Source: Flavobacteriaceae bacterium (GTDB lineage Bacteria > Bacteroidota > Bacteroidia > Flavobacteriales > Flavobacteriaceae). Taken from it: a stretch of DNA of 35,878 bases. The stretch covers positions 1 through 35,878 of the forward strand of contig WFXA01000170.1 of the NCBI GenBank assembly GCA_015490835.1. The letters are read 5' to 3'. This document shows, piece by piece, positions 1 to 8,498 of the stretch (its first letter is position 1; every line of letters starts with the position of its first letter). The notes under the pieces were generated by a model. That model made no database searches and was not told where the DNA came from. It saw only the letters and a list, made by a program, of their open reading frames with translations. Both the position numbers and the translations under genes were made by a program.

Positions 1-6
1 CGATTT

Positions 7-112
7 AAGGTGGTTATAGCAACGGGGCTCACCTCTTACCATCTCGAACAGAGAAGTTAAGCCCGTTAGCGCCGATGGTACTACGTATTGTGGAAGAGTA
101 GGTCGCCGCCTT
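7..112 (+). rRNA. rrf: 5S ribosomal RNA
   Basis: Typical 5S core (CACCTCTTACCATCTCGAACAGAGAAGTTAAGCCC...GATGGTACTAC); 5' AAGGTGGT (7-14) pairs with 3' GCCGCCTT (105-112). Confidence 0.95.
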
Positions 113-118
113 GTTTTA

Positions 119-151
119 AATCCCAATCATTTTTATGATTGGGATTTTTTT
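119..151 (+). terminator. Rho-independent terminator of the rRNA operon
   Basis: 12-bp perfect stem AATCCCAATCAT-TTTT-ATGATTGGGATT followed by a T tract. Confidence 0.9.
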
Positions 152-419
152 TTGCCTTAATTGTAAAATATTATCTCTAAAAAGGGTTATTTGAGATAAA
201 AAAAATCCTTTTGTTTATAAAATAAAATCTATAACTTTGGGTATATGTAATATATCAACAATTGTATGCATGCAAATGTTCTGCACTATTGAAGAACAAT
301 ATAGAAATATAAAAAAAATATTATGGTGGTTCAGCCTCAATTAATATAAATGATTAATGAATAAACACTTCTTCCAAAAAAGAATTCTTAAAAATTAAAT
401 TTAAGATTCTTTCTGTATC

Positions 420-533
420 TCAACAGAATGTTGGATATGGTATTTCTATTCCGGCAGCATCAAGAGCTCGCTTGCATCCTTCAACCGTTTCAAAATATAC
501 GCCCCAGTAATCTTCATTTTTACACCAAGGCCC
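420..533 (-). pseudogene. 3' fragment of an MscS-family mechanosensitive channel gene
   Basis: Minus-strand reading gives PWCKNEDYWGVYFETVEGCKRALDAAGIEIPYPTFC*, resembling the MscS C-terminal end (PWVxxxDYWxVYFxxxExxKxAxDxAGIEIPFP); the 5' part of the gene is absent. Confidence 0.7.
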
Positions 534-831
534 ATTTCTTTTTTAGCAACTCGTCTTTGAGTTTGCCCGCCAAGCGTTCTTCGGCAACGAGTTCTTTGAG
601 CTTCCGGTTCTCTTTTTCTAACTCTCGTATTCGTTTTATATGAGCTGGGGTCATTCCATGTTTTAGACCGTCTTCTCCCATTTCATTAAACTTTTTACGC
701 CAACTATAATAGGTAGCCGCATAAATCCCATGCTTCTCCAGAGTTGTCGTTACTCCATTGCTGGCAGCTTCTTGCAAGATTTGGAGTTTTTCTTCAATTG
801 TAAAGGTTCTTTTTGTTTTCATATAGGACAA
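520..831 (-). pseudogene. IS3-family transposase OrfA remnant (no OrfB)
   Basis: HTH protein TKRTFTIEEKLQILQEAASNGVTTTLEKHGIYAATYYSWRKKFNEMG...; no DDE OrfB follows and the ORF runs into the MscS fragment. Confidence 0.75.
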
Positions 832-866
832 AATTATACTAAATATTTAAATAGAATCTTGTCCGA

Positions 867-908
867 CTTTTTAGGGGTCTAATACAATTTTTAAGGGGCT
901 AATACAAC
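867..908. repeat. Two adjacent imperfect 21-bp repeats, likely IS3-type terminal sequence
   Basis: CTTTTTAGGGGTCTAATACAA (867-887) followed by TTTTTAAGGGGCTAATACAAC (888-908), just upstream of the orfA remnant. Confidence 0.5.
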
Positions 909-1056
909 ATAATAACGTGTAATAGAAATGTTCTTTTGTCGATGGTTTTTTATAGTTAACGAAAAAGGTTTTTTTTGTTAATAACTTCATCGTAATCAGC
1001 GTGATGTATTTAAATTAAAATCATTTCTTTTGTATATTTACTAAAAATAATTATTT

Positions 1057-2214
1057 ATGTTACAGAAAACGCTTATAGTTGTCTTAACAATAATTTCTAC
1101 ATCCATGTTTTCACAGGTAGGGATAAATACTACCACACCCAGTCCTGCTTCTGTTTTGGATATAAATAGTTCTGCTGATGGAACAAATTATGGAGGCTTT
1201 ATGATACCTCGGGTTACATTAATACAGCGAAATGCAATACCTGTAACCGCAGCCGATGATGGTTTAATGGTTTTTCTTCAGGAAGGAAATACACGTTGTG
1301 TTCAAATTTATAACGGGATAGATTTGCAATGGGAAAATGTCTATTGTATGCCGGTTAATCAGCTACCCGTTGCCAACAATGTTAGTTTTTCCGGCTCCTT
1401 AGTTCAAGGTGAAATATTAACGGCAAATTTTGTATATTCTGATGCCGAAGGAGATCTTCCCGGCTCGCATATATTTGCTTGGTATAGAGCAGATGACGCT
1501 TTAGGAACTAATCAAACTTTATTACAAACCGGTACGTCAAGCACTTTTGAACTTACTGCAACAGAGCTTAATTATTATATATCGGTAGAAATCACACCGG
1601 TAGCTCAAACAGGAGCTTCGCCCGGGATTCCTGTATTGTCATCTTATCAGGGACCTGTAAATGCTCCTTCTGCCGGAGGTGTTTTTATAAGTGAAATAGC
1701 AGATCCAGATAATAACGCTTCTGCCAGATTTATTGAGTTGTATAACGGATCTTCTAACCCCATAGATGTAAGTAATTGGCAAATTCTAATATATTTCAAT
1801 AACAATAATACGCCCGGTGGCACTTATACATTTCCTTTCGGAACCGTAATTTCAGGAAACTCTACTTATATAATCGCTCAAGATAACACCGAATTTACAA
1901 ACGTATATGGTATTGCTCCCGATGTAGCACTTGCAATATTCAATTCCAATGGTGATGATAATTTTGAATTACGCGATAATACGGGAACATTAATTGATGT
2001 TTACGGTGTACCCGGAAATGATCAAACGGGGACTTGCGGAGAGTTTGAAGATGGAAGAGCCTTACGAATTACTACAATAATTCAAGGAAATTCGGTGTGG
2101 GATGAAAGTGAGTGGATTGTTAGAGCCGATTCAACAGTTGGAGGTTGTACAGATCACGCTAATTTTCCTCAAAACGCACCTTCAGATTTTTCTGCTGGTT
2201 TGCACCCTAATTAA
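1057..2214 (+). CDS. Secreted protein with lamin-tail-like (LTD) domain
   Basis: Signal peptide; N-terminal QVGINTTTPSPASVLDINSS...DGLMVFL module; ISEIADPDNNASARFIELYNGSSNPIDVSNWQI resembles the LTD fold. Confidence 0.75.
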   Translation: MLQKTLIVVLTIISTSMFSQVGINTTTPSPASVLDINSSADGTNYGGFMIPRVTLIQRNAIPVTAADDGLMVFLQEGNTRCVQIYNGIDLQWENVYCMPVNQLPVANNVSFSGSLVQGEILTANFVYSDAEGDLPGSHIFAWYRADDALGTNQTLLQTGTSSTFELTATELNYYISVEITPVAQTGASPGIPVLSSYQGPVNAPSAGGVFISEIADPDNNASARFIELYNGSSNPIDVSNWQILIYFNNNNTPGGTYTFPFGTVISGNSTYIIAQDNTEFTNVYGIAPDVALAIFNSNGDDNFELRDNTGTLIDVYGVPGNDQTGTCGEFEDGRALRITTIIQGNSVWDESEWIVRADSTVGGCTDHANFPQNAPSDFSAGLHPN

Positions 2215-2226
2215 TTTTTTTGAATA

Positions 2227-3150
2227 ATGTGTAGAGTATTAATAATAATTTATTTTTTTAACATAACACTTTCTGCTCAAGTAGCTGTAAATTCAACAGC
2301 AGTTCCCAGCAGTGCTGTTTTATACCTTGAGGCACAAAAGTATCCCACAACCAATTTTGGTGGGTTTTTAATGCCTATTGTAACAGAAATACAACAAGCT
2401 TCCATACCGGTTTCAACTGTAGATAATAGAGATGACGGATTGATGGTTTTTGTAAGTGACCCTTCTACCAATAAACATTGCTGGAATATTTACGATAGCC
2501 AACAGCAAACTTGGCTTGATATTTTTTGTACTAAAATTGCTTGCAACAGTAATATTTTGTATCAAGAAAATTTTACAACTTATGGCGATAATACCGGAAT
2601 TTCGGGAAGCAGTCCCTCTAACGGAAACTACCCCACAGGTGTTACAAAGTGGACACTTTCCAGTTATACTGCTATTAGAGATGGTAATACTGCCTACCCC
2701 GGTACATTGGTAGATGCTAATGATTATGCAATGGTTATCGGCGGAAAATTAGATATGAGAGATTTAAATGGACCGCTGTTGTTTGAAACTCAACCCATAA
2801 ATATTTCCGGATATAATTCGGTTGTTTTTTCTTGTGAGTTTAGTCAAACAGGAACTTTAGAATATTATCCAGGGCAACATACAGACGATTATAACTGCGG
2901 AATTGAAACACAAGGAAGCGATTATATAGATGTGCTTTATTCTACTAATGGTGGTGCTACTTTTACCGAAGTGCCTAACTTTTCGGGGTTGGGAAATGCA
3001 AATCATACATTAGTAGATGACCTTCCCGGAACGGTGAACTTTTCGGTTAGTGGACTATCCGGAAATTCTTTGGTTATTCGGATTAGATTTCAAAATTGGT
3101 CTGATGACGAACATTATTTTTTAGACAATATTCAGGTAACTTGTAATTAA
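2227..3150 (+). CDS. Secreted hypothetical protein sharing the N-terminal module of the upstream gene
   Basis: AQVAVNSTAVPSSAVLYLEAQ...GGFLMPIVTEIQQASIPV...DDGLMVFVSDP...CWNIYD parallels the 1057..2214 protein; 12-nt gap. Confidence 0.65.
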   Translation: MCRVLIIIYFFNITLSAQVAVNSTAVPSSAVLYLEAQKYPTTNFGGFLMPIVTEIQQASIPVSTVDNRDDGLMVFVSDPSTNKHCWNIYDSQQQTWLDIFCTKIACNSNILYQENFTTYGDNTGISGSSPSNGNYPTGVTKWTLSSYTAIRDGNTAYPGTLVDANDYAMVIGGKLDMRDLNGPLLFETQPINISGYNSVVFSCEFSQTGTLEYYPGQHTDDYNCGIETQGSDYIDVLYSTNGGATFTEVPNFSGLGNANHTLVDDLPGTVNFSVSGLSGNSLVIRIRFQNWSDDEHYFLDNIQVTCN

Positions 3151-3222
3151 GTTAAAAAAAGCTTTTATTTTCTTACAGAATTAGTATTTTTATTTTTTAT
3201 TAAAAAAACTAATTGTATTTGT

Positions 3223-4251
3223 ATGAATGTATGTTTTATTATGTACCCTTGGGATGAAATGGACCCTGAGAACGATTCAACCCTAGCTATGGTTCACGAA
3301 TTTGTAAAACGAGGTCATGGTCTTGCTATTACAACGCCTGCAAATCTAACTATTAGAGACAGTGTGGCATTTGCTTTTTCGAGAGTAATTAAGCGATGTG
3401 AAAAAATACCCGGAAACTTAAAATCGTTTCATAAAAAAGCCGAATTTTATGACGAAATGCTCCCACTTGCCGGTTTTGACGTTATTATTTTACGAAGCAA
3501 TCCGCCGTTAGATATGATTATGCTAAATTTTTTAGATAGCGTAAAAGATGACGTGTTTATTATGAATGATTTAGACGGAATAAGACGTGCAAACAACAAA
3601 TTATATACAGCCGTTTTTGAAGATGAAAAAAATGAATTTATTCCTCGTACACATGTAACAAAAAACAAAGAATATCTTAAAAAAACCATAAAAGAAGGTC
3701 CAGATAAAATGATTCTCAAACCTTTGAATGGGTATGGAGGTTCCGGTGTAATACTTATTGAAAAACGAGCGATGACCAGTATTAATTCACTTTTAGATTT
3801 TTATATAGACAATAAAGACGGGACTTCAAATTATGTAATACTTCAAGAATACATTGACGGAGCAGACCAAGGTGATGTGCGTATTTTGTTGCTTAATGGC
3901 AAACCCATAGGTGCTATGAGAAGAGTACCGGGTGACGAAGATCACCGCTCTAATGTGAGCGCGGGAGGAAGTGTACAAAAACACAGCTTAACTAAAGAAG
4001 AAAAAGAATTATGCAGAAAAATAGGTCCCAAATTGGTAAAAGACGGATTGTATTTTGTAGGCATTGATGTTATTAATAACATGCTTGTGGAAGTAAATGT
4101 AATGTCTCCCGGAGGAATAACGTATATGAATAAAGTATATAAAGTTAAAATTCAAGAAAAAATAGTAGACTTTGTTGAAGATAAAGTATCTGAACGTTTA
4201 GTTGCTTTTGAAAGGAGAAAAAAATTAAGAAAATACGTAGACGAAGCCTAA
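3223..4251 (+). CDS. ATP-grasp ligase, glutathione synthetase (GshB)-like
   Basis: PRTHVTKNKEYLKK...KMILKPLNGYGGSGVILIE...VILQEYIDGADQGDVRILLLNGKPIGAMRRVP...VEVNVMSPGG: ATP-grasp/GshB motifs. Confidence 0.85.
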   Translation: MNVCFIMYPWDEMDPENDSTLAMVHEFVKRGHGLAITTPANLTIRDSVAFAFSRVIKRCEKIPGNLKSFHKKAEFYDEMLPLAGFDVIILRSNPPLDMIMLNFLDSVKDDVFIMNDLDGIRRANNKLYTAVFEDEKNEFIPRTHVTKNKEYLKKTIKEGPDKMILKPLNGYGGSGVILIEKRAMTSINSLLDFYIDNKDGTSNYVILQEYIDGADQGDVRILLLNGKPIGAMRRVPGDEDHRSNVSAGGSVQKHSLTKEEKELCRKIGPKLVKDGLYFVGIDVINNMLVEVNVMSPGGITYMNKVYKVKIQEKIVDFVEDKVSERLVAFERRKKLRKYVDEA

Positions 4252-5081
4252 TGGAAAAGCTAACTATATCTCAAATTTGTTCTAAAATTGAAGCAGGTCA
4301 AACTTTTAATGCCGTTGCTTCTGATTATAGTTTTACTCTAAAAATTGATGAATATGTACCCTATGTTTGCGGTGCCGTTCATGACGGACATCAATTTAGA
4401 AAAGAACTTTGGGAAAATTGCTTCCATACCGAATACGACCGTTGGTTTGAAGAAGACCCAGCTACCAAAGAAATGGTAAAAAATCATCCCATTGTTCTCG
4501 CCGGTTGTGATAGCAGATTTGAATATGACCTAAACAGACACCCCGAAAATGCCATTTATAATGATGCTTGGGGTAAAAAACTATGGAAATCACCTCTTAC
4601 AGAATCACAGAAAGAAAAAAGCTTACAGAAACATGCTAATTTTTATAAGGTAGTTAATTGTTTAATCGCTAAATTAGAGGAATTACATGGAGCCGTTGTG
4701 GTTTATGATATGCATTCTTATAATTGGAAACGATGGGATAGGGAAGTGCCGGTAATAAACTTAGGAACAAAAAATATAGATAATCATCGTTATGGTGATA
4801 TGGTAGAAAATTGGAGAGCTTCCCTTTCTCTATTACAATTACCATATAATATTAAAGCTACTTCTAAAATTAACGATACCTTTCAAGGTAACGGTTATTT
4901 TTTAAAACACATTACACAGCATTTTGGGTACACGCTAGTTTTAGCAACCGAATTTAAAAAAATATACTGTGATGAGTTAAACCAAATAATTTTTCCGGAA
5001 GTAGTAGATGCTATTGAAAAACAATTACAAGAAAAAATAAAACAACATGCAACGTTGTTTTACCAAACTCATAAAAAATAA
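4251..5081 (+). CDS. N-formylglutamate amidohydrolase family protein
   Basis: CGAVHDGHQFRKEL...YDRWFEEDPATKEM...VVYDMHSYNWKRWD...INLGTKN; start overlaps upstream stop (TAATG). Confidence 0.85.
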   Translation: MEKLTISQICSKIEAGQTFNAVASDYSFTLKIDEYVPYVCGAVHDGHQFRKELWENCFHTEYDRWFEEDPATKEMVKNHPIVLAGCDSRFEYDLNRHPENAIYNDAWGKKLWKSPLTESQKEKSLQKHANFYKVVNCLIAKLEELHGAVVVYDMHSYNWKRWDREVPVINLGTKNIDNHRYGDMVENWRASLSLLQLPYNIKATSKINDTFQGNGYFLKHITQHFGYTLVLATEFKKIYCDELNQIIFPEVVDAIEKQLQEKIKQHATLFYQTHKK

Positions 5082-5082
5082 G

Positions 5083-6246
5083 ATGACTTTCCCCGAAACT
5101 ATTATAGATACTTTCCCTAATCTTTTTAAAGTAGATCAAACTTTAGACAGATTAGTTAAAAAAATAGAACTGCTTAATTTTGTTAACCCTATTAATATTG
5201 AACAAGAAAAACAACGTTTTTTTGCGTCTAAATACAATACAAATCCAAATTTTAACTACAGAAAACTAAACTTTAACCCGCATAAACTTCAACAAAAGTT
5301 ATTTAAACAAAAAATTCACAAAATTGAAGATGCAGAAACAGCATCTTTTTATAAAGAAGTTATCTATGATTATTCGGGTTTAATACAATGTATTGAAACC
5401 ATAGGTCAAGGGCGAAAATTTTATTACAATGTGTTAAAATGTTTTGGTACACCTACACAAAAAGATGTAGAGAATGCTCGGTTTATTCTTCATTTTAAAG
5501 ATGAAGAATTTGACCAAGAAATGACACCGGTTTTTAATGCACAAGAAGCTCAAAAATATTTTGTAGAATTTTCAAAACGGTATAATTTTCCTTTTAATTT
5601 AAAACTTTCCAGTAAAACAACGGCTGCTGCCATGGTGCAAAACAGTACCCAAAAAATGTTGTTAAAAAAGAAACACTTGTTTAGTGCTAATCAACTCAAA
5701 GTTTTAGCCAATCATGAAATAGGAGTTCATCTGGTAACCACTTTTAACGGATTGATTCAACCCTTAAAAATATTCCATAATGGGTTTCCTAAAAATGTAG
5801 AAACGCAAGAGGGCTTGGCAGTTTTTAGTGAGTATATGAGTGGTTGTTTAACGCTTTGGCGTTTAAAAGAATTGTCCTACAGGGTTTTAGCTGCCGATTC
5901 GTTACATAAAGGCAATAATTTTTGCGATACATTCGATTTGCTTCACGTGCAGTACAAATTAAATAGAGATGAAGCTTTTAATATTACACTTCGCGCTCAC
6001 AGAGGAGGAGGGTTTACAAAGGATTATAAATATCTTACAGGGTTAAAAAAAGTATACGATTATTATAAAAAAGGAAATGATTTAAATCTTCTCCTTTCCG
6101 GAAAAGTTACCATTGAAGATATACCAATTATCACCAAATGGAAAAATGAAAATCTTGCTACCGATATTGTGTATAAAAATTATGCTTTCGATAAAAATGA
6201 AAATAACAATAAAACAATCGATTTTATTTTAGATAACTTAAAATAA
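5083..6246 (+). CDS. QEGLA-motif protein (DUF1704, MATCAP-like putative metallo-carboxypeptidase)
   Basis: Zinc-type NHEIGVHLVTTFNG and VETQEGLAVFSEYMSG motifs. Start moved from 5047 to the ATG at 5083, after the upstream stop at 5081. Confidence 0.85.
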   Translation: MTFPETIIDTFPNLFKVDQTLDRLVKKIELLNFVNPINIEQEKQRFFASKYNTNPNFNYRKLNFNPHKLQQKLFKQKIHKIEDAETASFYKEVIYDYSGLIQCIETIGQGRKFYYNVLKCFGTPTQKDVENARFILHFKDEEFDQEMTPVFNAQEAQKYFVEFSKRYNFPFNLKLSSKTTAAAMVQNSTQKMLLKKKHLFSANQLKVLANHEIGVHLVTTFNGLIQPLKIFHNGFPKNVETQEGLAVFSEYMSGCLTLWRLKELSYRVLAADSLHKGNNFCDTFDLLHVQYKLNRDEAFNITLRAHRGGGFTKDYKYLTGLKKVYDYYKKGNDLNLLLSGKVTIEDIPIITKWKNENLATDIVYKNYAFDKNENNNKTIDFILDNLK

Positions 6247-6368
6247 AAAAATAAATTTTCGGGTAGATTAAATAGGTTGTGTAACTAACACGTTTTTAAA
6301 TAATCCATCACAAGTGCTTTTTTGGTATTGTATAAATTAATCTTAATAAAAATTTGTATGTTTGAAAC

Positions 6369-7436
6369 ATGCAAAAAAGAACCAAACTAATTATAGTTTT
6401 ATTACTTCCCATTCAAATAATAGGATTAAGAGTACTAAGAAATTTCCCCGAATTTATCGAGAACTATTACAGCAACGGGTTGTACCCAATTCTATCAAAA
6501 ACTGCTCGGTATTTGTTTGGTTGGGTTCCGTTTTCGGTAGGAGATATTTTTTATTTATTACTTGGAGTTACTGCGTTGCGTTGGGTGTACAAAAATTTTT
6601 CAAGAATAAAAACGAAACCCGCCGGCTTTTTTTTAGATATTGCTGCAGCATTATCGGTAATTTATTTTATGTTTAACATACTTTGGGGATTTAATTATTA
6701 CAGATTACCGTTATATAAATCGCTTCATCTTGATACACAATATACGACTGAAGAATTGATACAAACCACCAAACGGTTTATTGCAAAATCAAACGAAATG
6801 CATCGCCAATTAGGCTATCCGGACAGTGTGAAAATTGATCTTCCGTATTCGCAAAAAGAAATTATGGAACGCTCGATTAACGGTTATAAAAACCTGGAAA
6901 AAATACATCCTTTTTTCTCGTATTCGCCGGCAAGTATTAAAAAAAGCACTTGGAGTTTGTTGCTTACGTATATGGGATATAGTGGTTATTACAATCCTTT
7001 TTCGGGAGAAGCACAAGTAAACAGTTTAATAAAAAATTATAAGTTTCCGGTGGTGAGTTGTCATGAACAAGCCCATCAAATAGGTTATGCAGCAGAGAAT
7101 GAAGCAAATTTTATAGCTACTTTGGCTACGCTTCAAAACGATGATAATTTTATTAAGTACTCGGGTTATATATTTGCATTGCGTTATTTAGTAAATGAAA
7201 TAGCTCGTAGAGATCGCGATAAATACGAAGAATTACTTACTACAATAAATCCCGGTATTCTTGCCAGTTATAAAGAAATGCGTGATTTTTGGAAAAGTTA
7301 CGCAAATCCCTTCGAAAATATTTCGAAAGCTTTTTGGGATACTTTTTTAAAAGCCAACAACCAATCTAAAGGACTTATGAGTTATAGTTATATGGTAGCC
7401 CTAGTGGTTAATTATTATGAAGATAAACCTTTGTAA
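6369..7436 (+). CDS. DUF3810-like membrane protein with putative HExxH metallopeptidase motif
   Basis: N-terminal TM segments; VSCHEQAHQIGYAAENEANFIATLA zinc-binding-like motif. Confidence 0.75.
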   Translation: MQKRTKLIIVLLLPIQIIGLRVLRNFPEFIENYYSNGLYPILSKTARYLFGWVPFSVGDIFYLLLGVTALRWVYKNFSRIKTKPAGFFLDIAAALSVIYFMFNILWGFNYYRLPLYKSLHLDTQYTTEELIQTTKRFIAKSNEMHRQLGYPDSVKIDLPYSQKEIMERSINGYKNLEKIHPFFSYSPASIKKSTWSLLLTYMGYSGYYNPFSGEAQVNSLIKNYKFPVVSCHEQAHQIGYAAENEANFIATLATLQNDDNFIKYSGYIFALRYLVNEIARRDRDKYEELLTTINPGILASYKEMRDFWKSYANPFENISKAFWDTFLKANNQSKGLMSYSYMVALVVNYYEDKPL

Positions 7437-7449
7437 CAACAATATAAGC

Positions 7450-7842
7450 TTATAATTTTTCTAAATTACTCGATAAGGTTTCTAAAAATTTAGAAATGGG
7501 TCCTTTTATCATCATTGCCATCATAGGGTTGAAGTCTCCTTGAAACTGAAGTTGTAATTGCGATGTGTTTTCAGAAGCAGAAGCTATGTTTCCTGTAAGG
7601 TTAAAGGGGATTTTGTCACTCATTGCTCCCAAAACAATTTTTGAATATGGGTTTTCTTCTTTTACCTCCAAGGCTATTTCGGGCATTCCTTTTAGTGCAA
7701 AAACAAAGGCGTTGGGATGTAATACTTCAAATTTTGAAATATTTTCGGGCATTAATTCTTCAAAATTTTTAACTTGTTTTAAAAATTCAAAAAGCTCTTC
7801 TTGACTTTTGTTAACGTTTATTTTTCGTGCTGTTATTTCCAT
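7450..7842 (-). CDS. SRPBCC (START-like) family protein
   Basis: ~130 aa, N-term MEITARKINVNKSQEELFEFLKQVKNFEELMPENI and C-terminal helix, typical of SRPBCC proteins in Bacteroidota. Confidence 0.6.
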   Translation of the reverse strand: MEITARKINVNKSQEELFEFLKQVKNFEELMPENISKFEVLHPNAFVFALKGMPEIALEVKEENPYSKIVLGAMSDKIPFNLTGNIASASENTSQLQLQFQGDFNPMMAMMIKGPISKFLETLSSNLEKL

Positions 7843-7859
7843 TTTTTTAATTTTCTATT

Positions 7860-8498
7860 TTACTTATCCAGTCCGTATTCTAAAGCAATTTTAACCAATC
7901 CGGCAGTATTTCTTGCACCTAGTTTTACCATCATATTTCTACGATGCGTTTCTACTGTACCAAAACTAATAAAGAGTTTATCTGCTATTTCATGTGTTGT
8001 ACATTCATCTAAGATAAGTGTAAGTACTTCTTTTTCTCTTCGAGACAAGGTAGGAAACGGATTTTCTTTTTTATCTGAAGATCCCATTGCACTGTTTAAA
8101 ATAATTTCGCTAACCGTTTCGTCTAAATAAGTGCCACCGGAATAGACTGTTTTAATAGCATCGATAACTTCATCTTGCCCTGCATTTTTAAGTACATAGC
8201 CTTTTGCTCCACTTTTAAGCATTAATTTTATTAGACTTCCTTCTTTGTGCATTGATATAGCTATAATTTTTAGGTTGGGATTTTGTTTCAATAATAATTT
8301 ACAGGTTTCGATTCCGTTTAAATCCGGCATATTTACATCTAGAAGGACTACATCTACCGGTTTTTCTTTAAGTATTTCGATTCCGTCTTTACCATTTAAG
8401 GCATAACCTGAAACTTGAACAGCCGGACAATTGTCTAATAATAAAGAGAGTCCTTCAATTACCATTTTATGGTCGTCTATAATGAATACGTTTATCAT
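7860..8498 (-). CDS. NarL/LuxR-type response regulator
   Basis: MINVFIIDDHKMVIEGLSLLL, DVVLLDVNMPDLNGIETCK, LSRREKEVLTLILDECTTHEIADKLFISFGTVETHRRNMMVKLGARNTAGLV. ATG at 8498 overlaps the kinase stop by 4 nt. Confidence 0.92.
   Translation of the reverse strand: MINVFIIDDHKMVIEGLSLLLDNCPAVQVSGYALNGKDGIEILKEKPVDVVLLDVNMPDLNGIETCKLLLKQNPNLKIIAISMHKEGSLIKLMLKSGAKGYVLKNAGQDEVIDAIKTVYSGGTYLDETVSEIILNSAMGSSDKKENPFPTLSRREKEVLTLILDECTTHEIADKLFISFGTVETHRRNMMVKLGARNTAGLVKIALEYGLDK

Noticed and set aside
428-643. Plus-strand ORF of 71 aa
   Set aside because: Antisense to the orfA remnant and MscS fragment; no protein-like features.
2456-2713. 85-aa plus-strand ORF overlapping the secreted protein
   Set aside because: Out-of-frame overlap with a signal-peptide CDS that shares a module with its neighbour.
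4251-5081. Histidine-degradation (hutG) role
   Set aside because: No hut genes in the window; linked to ATP-grasp and QEGLA genes, so family name only.
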